This document shows, piece after piece, positions 1 to 6,137 of a stretch of 9,062 nt of DNA. The translations under genes and the position numbers were made by a program. Within the stretch, counting starts at the first letter, position 1; each line of letters opens with the position of its first letter. The notes below the pieces were generated by a model. The model did not search any database. It saw nothing but the letters and a program-made list of their open reading frames with translations, and had not been told where the DNA came from. Location of the stretch: NCBI GenBank assembly GCA_934845495.1, contig CAKWRB010000029.1, forward strand, positions 1,714 to 10,775. Direction: 5' to 3'. The DNA comes from an uncultured bacterium. Its GTDB lineage: Bacteria; Bacillota; Clostridia; Oscillospirales; Ruminococcaceae.

Positions 1-3
1 AGG

Positions 4-1392
4 CTATGATGCATCGGCTTGGGAAGAGCTCTCCTCCGAGGACGACTCCTCAGAAGAGGATTCCTCCGATGAGGATTCCTCCGATGAGGACTCCGAGTCC
101 TTCTCCGCTGACGAGGTATCTTCAGACGAAGCCTCCTCCGAGGTGTTTTCAGCTTCCGGATCGCCCTCCGGGATCTCGCTGAGTCCGTCAAATCCGCCTG
201 TCTTGATCACAGCCTCTGCCAGCTCCAGCGCCTTGCGCAGCTGGGGATCGGTCTGTTCGTCCAGCTCATAGAGGTTGCGCTGCTGTTCGGCGGTGAGCTG
301 CACTGCGTAATCCGGCTTGACCCCCACCCCGTCAAAGTTTTCGCTCTTGGGGGGGTTGTATTTGGCCACGGTGATGCTCAGGGCGCCGCCGTCGCTGAGG
401 GGGTAGATCGTCTGCATCACACCCTTGCCATAGGTCTGGGTACCGACGGTACGGCCCTTGTTGTAGTCCTTGATGGCCTGGGCAAACAGCTCGGCTGCAC
501 TGGCGGTGCTTTCGTTGGTGAGCACCACCATCGGAAGGTTTACCTCCTCGGCATCGCTGGTGCCCAGTACCTCGGTATGGCCATCATGGTAGGTGGCCGA
601 AACCAGGTTGCCCTCCGGCAGCAGGGTATCCAGCATATCCACCACCGAATCGATGGTGCCGCCGGGATTGCCCCGGACATCGAAGATCAGCGCCTTGATC
701 CCGCCCGATGTCAGCTGCTTGATGGCAGCATTGAACTGGGCCGGGGTGTTGTTGTGGAACTCCTTGATCTTGACATAACCCACATCGCCATACTGCTTCC
801 AGGTGACCATGGGAACTTCCACATTGCGGCGGACAATCTCCACCTCATCGTCCTGGCTGTCCCGACGGACCACCAGATCCAGGGTGGAACCCTCCTCGCC
901 GCCCATGGAGGTACTCAGCTTCGGATAGCTTTCCGCATTCACTACGGTGCCGTCCACTTCGACGATGAGATCTCCCACCTCGATGCCGGCCTCCTCTGCC
1001 GGGGAATCGGCAAAGACTTCGATGACCTTCATATAGCCGCTGGGGTCCATCACGACGCTGATGCCGATGGAGGCCTTCTGGCTCTCGTAGGCATCCATCT
1101 GGGCCTTGTACTCCTCCGGTGTCATATACCGGGCGTACTTGTCGTTCAGTCCGCTGACATAGCCGCGGGCCACCGCGTTCATCAGCTGTTCCTCATCAAT
1201 ATCCCCATAAAAGCTCTGGCGGACATAGCCGTCGATCTCGTTGAGTTTGCTGTACATAACTTCGCTTTCCCGCAGGCTCTGCATCCGGCTGTTGAAGTCG
1301 AACATGGAATAGCCTGCTGTAATGACAATGGCCACTGCTGCAGCCAGGGACATCAGCGCAATAGTGACGCCCAGTGAAATTTTTCTGTTCAT
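4..1392 (-). CDS. S41 family C-terminal processing peptidase with PDZ domain (CtpA/CtpB-like)
   Basis: This is a membrane-anchored serine protease of the carboxyl-terminal processing family, expected to act outside the membrane on exported or membrane proteins. An N-terminal hydrophobic helix at about residues 8-28 follows a short basic start (signal anchor). A helical region with the Tsp/Ctp N-terminal pattern (about 45-105) precedes a PDZ domain (about 105-185), and the S41 core runs from about 195 to 365. The Ser/Lys/Gln triad of the family can be placed at Ser298 (in NESTASAAE), Lys323 (in TYGKG) and Gln327; the 25 and 29 residue spacings match Bacillus CtpB. The last ~45 residues are a Ser/Glu-rich tail. 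The ATG start has AGGAG 8 nt upstream. A terminator and a separate promoter set it apart from the hydrolase gene upstream, although the ftsEX-hydrolase-protease order is common in Firmicutes. The substrate is unknown; CtpB of Bacillus works in sporulation signalling, which cannot be assumed here. Confidence 0.93.
   Translation of the reverse strand: MNRKISLGVTIALMSLAAAVAIVITAGYSMFDFNSRMQSLRESEVMYSKLNEIDGYVRQSFYGDIDEEQLMNAVARGYVSGLNDKYARYMTPEEYKAQMDAYESQKASIGISVVMDPSGYMKVIEVFADSPAEEAGIEVGDLIVEVDGTVVNAESYPKLSTSMGGEEGSTLDLVVRRDSQDDEVEIVRRNVEVPMVTWKQYGDVGYVKIKEFHNNTPAQFNAAIKQLTSGGIKALIFDVRGNPGGTIDSVVDMLDTLLPEGNLVSATYHDGHTEVLGTSDAEEVNLPMVVLTNESTASAAELFAQAIKDYNKGRTVGTQTYGKGVMQTIYPLSDGGALSITVAKYNPPKSENFDGVGVKPDYAVQLTAEQQRNLYELDEQTDPQLRKALELAEAVIKTGGFDGLSEIPEGDPEAENTSEEASSEDTSSAEKDSESSSEESSSEESSSEESSSEESSSQADAS
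22..90 (-). repeat. Short tandem repeat encoding (SSSEE)n tail of the S41 protease
   Basis: The 3' end of the protease gene encodes four copies of Ser-Ser-Ser-Glu-Glu plus a final Ser-Ser-Ser. The underlying 15-bp units are near-identical in the upstream copies and diverge at codon third positions in the last ones. The repeat should give a disordered acidic tail and may vary in copy number between strains through slippage. Confidence 0.8.
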
Positions 1393-1415
1393 TGATTCAG
1401 CTCCTGCCTCTGTTC

Positions 1416-1434
1416 CTGCCGCCTAAAACGGCAG
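1416..1434 (-). other. Small hairpin in the leader of the S41 protease gene
   Basis: CTGCCG and CGGCAG are complementary and separated by 7 nt, giving a 6-bp stem between the proposed transcription start and the ribosome binding site. No U-tract follows, so it is not a terminator. A role in mRNA stability is possible but not shown. Confidence 0.35.
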
Positions 1435-1448
1435 TGGTCTTCCGATAT

Positions 1449-1457
1449 AGTATAGCA
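1449..1457 (-). promoter_or_regulatory. Extended -10 promoter for the S41 protease gene
   Basis: Reading the minus strand, TGC-TATACT forms an extended -10 element (TGn plus a 5/6 match to TATAAT) about 57 nt before the ATG. No good -35 hexamer is seen 16-18 nt upstream, so it would depend on the TGn element. Its position just downstream of the terminator of the preceding gene supports independent transcription. Confidence 0.5.
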
Positions 1458-1531
1458 CAGATTCCCCGCCCTGGGGGACAGAAACTGTGCAGGGAAGGTA
1501 AAAATTCTGTGAACGCCCGGCCGCACCCGAC

Positions 1532-1573
1532 AAAAAACAGGCTGCCGCCTTCGGTGGAAAGCTGCAGCCTGTT
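1532..1573 (-). terminator. Rho-independent terminator after the M23 hydrolase gene
   Basis: On the minus strand a 10-bp perfect stem (AACAGGCTGC with GCAGCCTGTT) encloses an inner CTTTC/GAAGG pairing and is followed at once by a run of T (TTTTTT, counting the last stem bases). It starts 18 nt after the hydrolase stop codon and probably ends the ftsE-ftsX-hydrolase transcript. Confidence 0.88.
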
Positions 1574-1590
1574 CTGGATTGCTTGCCGGA

Positions 1591-2799
1591 TCAGGGCTTG
1601 AGGTAGCCGCTGAGCGGATTGACAGCCGTGCCGTTTTCACGCACCTCAAAGTGCAAGTGCGGGCCGGTGCTCCAGCCGGTGGAACCCACCTTGGCAATGG
1701 CCTGTCCGCGGCTGACATGGTCACCTTCGGATACCAGCAGCTGGCTGGTGTGTCCGTAGAGGGTGGAGATGTTGCCGCCATGGTCGATGAGCAGATAGCG
1801 TCCGTAACCCACGCCCTGGACATAGGTCTGCTGGGCCTTGATCACGATGCCGTCGGCTGCTGCCACGATATTCTTACCATAGATATTGGCGCCGGAGATA
1901 TCGATGCCGGTATGGAAGTCGGTGTTGTTAAAGCGCCAGCCGTAGTAGCTGGTAATCCCGGTGTAGCCCGGCACCGGCCAGGTCATCACGCCGCCGGTGT
2001 ACTCGCCCTTGGACTCGTAGGAGGCATAGATGTCGTTGATCTCGCTCTGCACCTGGGCCATCATCTTATCGATGGCGGCCTTGTTGGCTTCGTACTGCTT
2101 CTGCAGGGCTGCAATATCTTCGATCTGGCCCTGGATCTGATTCACCTGGCCGTTGAGCTGCTGCTTCTTCTCGTCCAGTGTGCCCTTGGAGGCATTGAGG
2201 TCGGCCTTGTTGGCCTCGTTCTGCTCCTGGAGCTTCTGCAGCTCGCTGATGTTTTCCTCCAGCCCGGTGATGATCGCCCGGTCGTTTTCCGCCACCCGTG
2301 CGGTGATGTCCGCCTTCATCAGGAAATCGGAAAAGCTGTCGGCACCCAGCAGCAGACTGATGGTGCTGCTGTCCCCGGACATATAGGAGGCGCGGGCCCG
2401 CTGCCGGAAGATCGCATAGTCCTGGTCGATCTCCTCCTCCAGGTCGGCGATGCTCGCATTGTTTTCTGCAATCATGGTATCCAGCAGGCCGATCTTATTG
2501 GTCAGCACATTGATCTGTGCCTGGGTGTTGTCGATCTGGCCGTTGAGCTGGTTCTTCTCTGCCAGATACTTGTCCTTTTCATTTTTGGCTGCGTTGATCT
2601 GCGACTGGATCTCCTTCTGCTGCTCTTCCAGTTCCTTGTACTGGTCGTTCAGGTCGTCGATCTGTGCCTGGTCATCCGAGCTGACGGTGGTGTCGGCATA
2701 GCTCACCTGCCACAGTTCCTGCGACCGGCTGCCAATCCCGCCTGTGATCAGACAGGCTGCCAGCAGCAGTGCAGTCAACTTCCGGTGGGAAAATTTCAT
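1591..2799 (-). CDS. Secreted M23 (LytM) murein hydrolase with coiled coil, probable FtsEX effector
   Basis: A 402-residue exported peptidoglycan endopeptidase. A basic start and hydrophobic core (about residues 8-20) form the signal peptide; SYA before Asp36 is a plausible signal peptidase I site, while LAAC at 13-16 also resembles a lipobox. Residues about 42-125 and 170-262 are heptad-rich coiled coil, the layout of EnvC, PcsB and CwlO-type FtsX partners. The C-terminal M23 domain (about 280-398) keeps every key residue: Zn ligands His296 and Asp300 (HTGID) and His383 (HLHFE), with His350 (YGH) and His381 as catalytic histidines. It should therefore be active, unlike E. coli EnvC, which only activates amidases. 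The ATG has AGAGG about 8 nt upstream. The gene lies 37 bp after ftsX (a small GC hairpin sits in the gap at 2819-2831), and an intrinsic terminator follows. The M23 family call is firm; the FtsX partnership is inferred from context and domain layout. Confidence 0.93.
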   Translation of the reverse strand: MKFSHRKLTALLLAACLITGGIGSRSQELWQVSYADTTVSSDDQAQIDDLNDQYKELEEQQKEIQSQINAAKNEKDKYLAEKNQLNGQIDNTQAQINVLTNKIGLLDTMIAENNASIADLEEEIDQDYAIFRQRARASYMSGDSSTISLLLGADSFSDFLMKADITARVAENDRAIITGLEENISELQKLQEQNEANKADLNASKGTLDEKKQQLNGQVNQIQGQIEDIAALQKQYEANKAAIDKMMAQVQSEINDIYASYESKGEYTGGVMTWPVPGYTGITSYYGWRFNNTDFHTGIDISGANIYGKNIVAAADGIVIKAQQTYVQGVGYGRYLLIDHGGNISTLYGHTSQLLVSEGDHVSRGQAIAKVGSTGWSTGPHLHFEVRENGTAVNPLSGYLKP

Positions 2800-2836
2800 G
2801 GGGATCGCCTCTTTTCCTGCCCCGGCGGGGCTTCGG

Positions 2837-3754
2837 TTATACTTTCAGATATTTGCGAACAAAGATCATGCTGCCCAGGGTGCCGATGGTCACACCTACA
2901 AACAGGAAGCAGCCCATCAGCGGCATTGCCATCGTGCCAAAGGGCACCAGGTTCTCGGTGACAAAGGTCAGCCAGCCCACACCCTCGCCTGCCAGCCAGT
3001 GTACCAGCAGCGAGTAAAGCCCCCAGATCAGCAGGAAGGCCATCGAAGCGGAGAGCAGCCCCAGCAGGAGCCCCTCCACGATGAAGGGCAGGCGGATGAA
3101 CATATCGGTCGCACCCACATACTTCATGATATTGATCTCTTTGCGGCGGTTGAACACGGTGATCTTGATGGTGTTGGCAATGATCATCGAGGCCACACCG
3201 ATGAGCAGCAGCACAATGGCTGCGCCGCCCAGATTGACCGCGTGCTTGATGATGGTGATGGTCTGGGCCACCTGCTCCGGCGCCCGGACATAGTCCACAT
3301 CGGCATAGCCGGACAGCTTATCCACCGTGCTGCCAAGCTGGGAGAGATCCTGAATGGTCACACTGAAGGAGTCGGGCATGATGTTGTCCTCATACAGCGG
3401 AGCAAACAGCTCCTCGCTGTCGGAGGCCACACCGCTCATCGACTCCACCCAGCTGTCCAATCCCTCTTCCTTGCTGATGAAACGGACAGCCGATACATTT
3501 TCGGTGGATTTTAGCTGCTGCTCGATTTCGGCAATGCGGTCGTCCTCCAGGTTGTCCTTGAGGAACACCACCACCTCGTTCTGCGCTTCCACATAGCCCA
3601 CAAAGCTGTTGGCATTGAAGCTGAACACAATGGAGGCACCGATCAGCAGCATACACGCCACCAGTACACCGATGGCCGCCACCGACATCTGTTTGTTTGC
3701 ATAGATATTCCGGGCGCCTTCCCGCAGAAGGTACCCGATGCTACTTCCTCCCAT
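2837..3754 (-). CDS. ftsX: Cell division ABC transporter permease FtsX
   Basis: FtsX is the membrane half of the FtsEX complex, which couples ATP hydrolysis by FtsE to activation of cell-wall hydrolases at the division site. The 305-residue protein has the family's four-helix plan: TM1 at about 24-46, a large extracellular loop (about 47-170) that in relatives binds the coiled coil of the hydrolase, then TM2 (172-195), TM3 (222-250) and TM4 (272-297). The cytoplasmic stretch after TM2 (FNRRKEINIMKYVGAT) is the typical FtsX signature that contacts FtsE. The ATG lies inside the 3' end of ftsE with a perfect AGGAGG 5 nt upstream, so the two are probably translationally coupled in equal amounts. 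Length and topology are normal. Confidence 0.96.
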   Translation of the reverse strand: MGGSSIGYLLREGARNIYANKQMSVAAIGVLVACMLLIGASIVFSFNANSFVGYVEAQNEVVVFLKDNLEDDRIAEIEQQLKSTENVSAVRFISKEEGLDSWVESMSGVASDSEELFAPLYEDNIMPDSFSVTIQDLSQLGSTVDKLSGYADVDYVRAPEQVAQTITIIKHAVNLGGAAIVLLLIGVASMIIANTIKITVFNRRKEINIMKYVGATDMFIRLPFIVEGLLLGLLSASMAFLLIWGLYSLLVHWLAGEGVGWLTFVTENLVPFGTMAMPLMGCFLFVGVTIGTLGSMIFVRKYLKV

Positions 3755-4430
3755 TGTGACCTCCTATTTTGCCGGTATCCGCCACCAGGCGGCCTTTTTC
3801 GAGCCGGATGATCCGGTGGTCGAACTGTGCCACCAGGTCGTGCTCATGGGTGACCATCACAATGGTAGTGCCCACTTTGTTGATTTCGGTGAGCAGCTCC
3901 ACGATCTCGTACGAAAGCTCCGGGTCGATGTTTCCGGTGGGCTCATCCGCCAGGATCAGGTCCGGATTGTTCACCAGTGCCCGGGCCAGAGCCACGCGCT
4001 GCTGCTCGCCGCCGGAGATCTGCTCCGGCATACTGCGGGCTTTCCCCTGCAGCCCCACCAGGTTGAGGATATAGGGCACACGCTGCCGGATATCCTTGTT
4101 GGAAACATTGGTTGCACGCAGGGCAAAGGCCACATTGTCATACACATTCATGGTGGGGATCAGGCGGAAATCCTGAAACACCACGCCAAGCGACCGCCGG
4201 AAATAGGGGATATCGCGCCGCTTCATCTCCCCGACGTTCCGTCCGTTGACGATCACGCGGCCGGATGTGGGGGTTTCCTCCCGAAGCAGCAGGTGCATCA
4301 GTGTGCTCTTGCCGGCTCCGGAAGAGCCCACGATGAACACGAATTCACCCTTGTCGATATCCAAACTCACATTATCGAGTGCCAGATTTCCGGAGGGGTA
4401 CCGCTTGGATACATTTGTCAGTTTAATCAC
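3741..4430 (-). CDS. ftsE: Cell division ATP-binding protein FtsE
   Basis: Cytoplasmic ABC ATPase partner of FtsX. Counting from the GTG start, Walker A is GSSGAGKST at 35-43, the Q-loop Gln is 86, the ABC signature SGGEQQR starts at 139, Walker B ends in LADEP with catalytic Glu163, and the switch His is 195. The start is debatable: a TTG two codons earlier (at 4436) is in frame, but AAGGCGGT lies only 2 nt before the TTG and 8 nt before the GTG, and the GTG gives MIKLTNVSKRY, which fits family N-termini. The TAG stop lies 14 nt inside ftsX. About 80 bp separate the gene from the regulator upstream, with no clear promoter, so ftsE may be transcribed from the regulator's promoters or from one I could not recognise. 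Confidence 0.96.
   Translation of the reverse strand: MIKLTNVSKRYPSGNLALDNVSLDIDKGEFVFIVGSSGAGKSTLMHLLLREETPTSGRVIVNGRNVGEMKRRDIPYFRRSLGVVFQDFRLIPTMNVYDNVAFALRATNVSNKDIRQRVPYILNLVGLQGKARSMPEQISGGEQQRVALARALVNNPDLILADEPTGNIDPELSYEIVELLTEINKVGTTIVMVTHEHDLVAQFDHRIIRLEKGRLVADTGKIGGHNGRK
3759..3765 (-). promoter_or_regulatory. Strong ribosome binding site of ftsX inside ftsE
   Basis: AGGAGGT on the minus strand, 5 nt (from AGGAGG) before the ftsX ATG, lies within the last codons of ftsE. It fixes the ftsX start and explains the 14-nt gene overlap. Confidence 0.85.
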
Positions 4431-4482
4431 ACTCAACTACCGCCTTGCAGACAATGACTCATTTGGAATGTACGGTCGTTTG

Positions 4483-4515
4483 AAAAACCGTCCGGTACCG
4501 GATCCCTGCGGGATC
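4483..4515 (-). terminator. Weak candidate terminator or attenuator between the regulator gene and ftsE
   Basis: Directly at the regulator's stop the minus strand has GATCCC-GCA-GGGATC (6-bp stem, 3-nt loop), then the palindrome TCCGGTACCGGA, then CGG and five T. Neither hairpin abuts the T-run tightly with a strong stem, so it may cause only partial termination. Confidence 0.3.
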
Positions 4516-5599
4516 AGTACTTGACGGGGTTGGCTGTCAGGTACTTCTTGACCATCAGCGCCACCTTGAAGGTGATGGCGTCGTCGAACTCACGCAGATC
4601 CAGGCCGGTGAGCTTCTTGATCTTCTCCAGCCGGTATACCAGGGTGTTGCGGTGTACAAACAGCTTTCTGGAGGTTTCGGACACATTCAGGTTGTTTTCA
4701 AAGAACTTCTGGATGGTGAACAGAGTCTCCTGGTCCAGGCTCTCGATGGAGCCCTTCTTGAACACTTCCTTGAGGAACATCTCACACAGGGTGGTGGGCA
4801 GCTGGTAGATCAGCCGGGCAATGCCCAGGTTGTCGTAGCTGACGATGGACTTCTCGGTGTCGAACACCTTGCCCACTTCCAGTGCCACCTGTGCCTCCTT
4901 GAAGCTCTTGGCCAGATCCTTGACGCCCACAACAGTGGTACCGATACCCACTACGACCTTGGTGTAGAACTCGCCGCCCAGGGTATCCACGATGGAGCGG
5001 GCCAGCTTTTCCAGGTCCTTGGAATCGATCCCGGCCTTGATCTCCTTGACCAGCACGATGTCGCTCTCGCTGATATTGAAGACAAAGTCCTTCTGCTTGT
5101 TGGGGAACAGGTTCTGGATCACATCGAAGGCGGAGATGTCGTTGGCGGAGACGATCCGCACCAGCAGAACGACACGGCTCACATCCGAGTTGAAGTGCAT
5201 CTCCCGGGCCTTGACATAGATATCACCGGGCAGGATGTTATCCAGGATCACATTCTTGATGAAGTTATTGCGGTCGTACTTTTCATCATAATACTGCTTG
5301 ATGCCGGACAGTGCCACTGCCAGGATCCCGCCGTACCGGGAGGCCATCTCGTCCGAGCCCTCCACAAAGACTGCGAATTCCGGCTTGGACTGGGAGCCGA
5401 ACGGCTTGTAGGTATATCCGTCCCGAACAAACTGGTCCTGGTTTTCGCCCATATCCAGCATGAGATACTCACTGGTTTCACCAATGCGGGTGAGATCGCT
5501 GCAGGCAATCACCGTTGCGGTATCATCCACAACGCCGATCACACGGTCGATGGAATCCCGCATCTGGTGGATAATGCCCTGGAACAACCGGTTAGACAT
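4514..5599 (-). CDS. PucR/CdaR-family helix-turn-helix transcriptional regulator
   Basis: A 361-residue DNA-binding regulator. The C-terminal region (about 293-350) is the PucR-type HTH: a helix (ETLFTIQKFFENNLNVSE) followed by the recognition segment RKLFVHRNTLVYRLEKIKKLTG, closely matching the CdaR/PucR consensus. Residues about 140-250 resemble the degenerate GGDEF-like CdaR domain, ending in the typical VGIGTTVVGVKDLAKSFKEAQVAL pattern without a working GGDEF signature. The N-terminal ~130 residues would be the sensory part; the ligand is not evident. Relatives sense sugar diacids, purine breakdown products or amino acids, none of which is suggested by the neighbours. The ATG has GAGGGG about 9 nt upstream. 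The gene precedes ftsE in the same direction and is divergent from a MATE efflux gene, so it may control either or itself; this is inference. Confidence 0.87.
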   Translation of the reverse strand: MSNRLFQGIIHQMRDSIDRVIGVVDDTATVIACSDLTRIGETSEYLMLDMGENQDQFVRDGYTYKPFGSQSKPEFAVFVEGSDEMASRYGGILAVALSGIKQYYDEKYDRNNFIKNVILDNILPGDIYVKAREMHFNSDVSRVVLLVRIVSANDISAFDVIQNLFPNKQKDFVFNISESDIVLVKEIKAGIDSKDLEKLARSIVDTLGGEFYTKVVVGIGTTVVGVKDLAKSFKEAQVALEVGKVFDTEKSIVSYDNLGIARLIYQLPTTLCEMFLKEVFKKGSIESLDQETLFTIQKFFENNLNVSETSRKLFVHRNTLVYRLEKIKKLTGLDLREFDDAITFKVALMVKKYLTANPVKY

Positions 5600-5644
5600 A
5601 ATTCTTTACCCCTCTTCGCTATGATTTCAGTGCAAACTTTCGTC

Positions 5645-5673
5645 AGTATAGCCAATACACACCCTATTGTACA
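5645..5673 (-). promoter_or_regulatory. Promoter P1 of the PucR-type regulator gene
   Basis: On the minus strand, -35 TGTACA (4/6) and -10 TATACT (5/6) are separated by exactly 17 nt, with the -10 about 46 nt before the ATG. This is consistent with housekeeping sigma-A. Confidence 0.55.
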
Positions 5674-5694
5674 TAAAACCCACCTGTTTTGCAA
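5666..5694 (-). promoter_or_regulatory. Promoter P2 of the PucR-type regulator gene, overlapping P1
   Basis: A second minus-strand pair, TTGCAA (4/6) and TACAAT (5/6), also has a 17-nt spacer. Its -10 overlaps the -35 of P1, so the two could not be occupied at the same time. Confidence 0.45.
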
Positions 5695-5974
5695 TAGAAA
5701 TCACGATAAAAGTTGCAAGTTTTTGTCTATTTTTTGCTAAGTTTCTGGCAGATTGCCTATTTTGTTTCCCGATTTTCCCGATTTTTGCATCGATGTTCAA
5801 ATCCCGTCATTCCAAATTTCAGCCCAGTTGTTCTGACAGATTCTACTATACAGTGCAGGATTTTTTAGATATTATTGCAGAGAAATTTTTCCAATACGGT
5901 GGAATCATCGGAATGTTTTGTGCAATTTGACGCTCTGTTTTTTCCTCCCTGCATTTTCCAATTCGTTGTGCAGT

Positions 5975-6008
5975 CCGGCAAAAATGGCGGTGTTTCGTCG
6001 GTTTTTTT
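5975..6008 (+). terminator. Weak hairpin followed by seven T, function unclear
   Basis: CCGGC and GTCGG can pair (one G-T) with AAA/TTT inside, and TTTTTTT follows on the plus strand. The stem is short and the loop large, and no plus-strand gene ends here. It could stop a short upstream transcript, or be a chance product of the T-rich region. Confidence 0.2.
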
Positions 6009-6043
6009 CGTCCGGTATCCCTCTATCTTTTTCCCCCGTACCG

Positions 6044-6052
6044 TGGTAGAAT
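6044..6052 (+). promoter_or_regulatory. Extended -10 promoter for the MATE transporter gene
   Basis: TGG-TAGAAT gives a TGn element plus a 5/6 match to TATAAT, about 85 nt before the MATE start codon. No convincing -35 is seen at 16-18 nt. The expected start of transcription is near 6058-6060, which coincides with the base of the leader stem-loop. Confidence 0.45.
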
Positions 6053-6057
6053 CTCGT

Positions 6058-6093
6058 GGGCGGGAAAAACAGGTGCTCACCTGCTCCCCGCCC
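6058..6093 (+). other. GC-rich stem-loop at the 5' end of the MATE leader
   Basis: GGGCGGG (6058-6064) pairs with CCCGCCC (6087-6093) over 7 bp; inside, CAGGT (6070-6074) pairs with ACCTG (6079-6083) around a 4-nt loop, with an A-rich internal bulge between. No T-run follows, so it is not a terminator. It ends 44 nt before the ATG and leaves the ribosome binding site free. Confidence 0.5.
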
Positions 6094-6137
6094 AAGAATA
6101 AGAGAAATGATTTAAAAAAAGAGAGGTCCTGTTTTCC

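Larger units (their letters stand above)
5600..6137. other. AT-rich divergent intergenic region between the regulator and MATE genes
   Basis: These 538 bp are clearly more AT-rich than the flanking genes, with repeated T-tracts on the plus strand and a 9-bp direct repeat (CCCGATTTT, twice at 5768-5785). The region contains promoters for both flanking genes and a leader stem-loop. The short open frames inside it have unlikely composition and no ribosome binding site, so I do not call a gene. Confidence 0.7.

Noticed and set aside
577..1377. Plus-strand open frame (266 codons) opposite the S41 protease
   Set aside because: It is a shadow frame of the protease coding sequence, rich in His/Asp/Ile with no domain or ribosome binding site.
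1579..2961. Long plus-strand open frame (460 codons) opposite the M23 hydrolase gene
   Set aside because: It is antisense to a gene with clear M23 motifs. Its Leu/Val/Asp/Gly-rich, low-complexity product is the usual mirror of GC-biased coiled-coil codons, and it runs past both ends of the real gene.
4652..5740. Plus-strand open frame (362 codons) opposite the PucR-type regulator
   Set aside because: It is antisense to a gene with a recognisable HTH domain, has His/Asp/Leu-rich composition with no family pattern, and runs into the AT-rich promoter region.
5600..6137. Riboswitch, T-box or CRISPR repeats in the long intergenic region
   Set aside because: I looked for spaced repeats and known leader signatures and found only a 9-bp direct repeat, T-tracts and a simple stem-loop.
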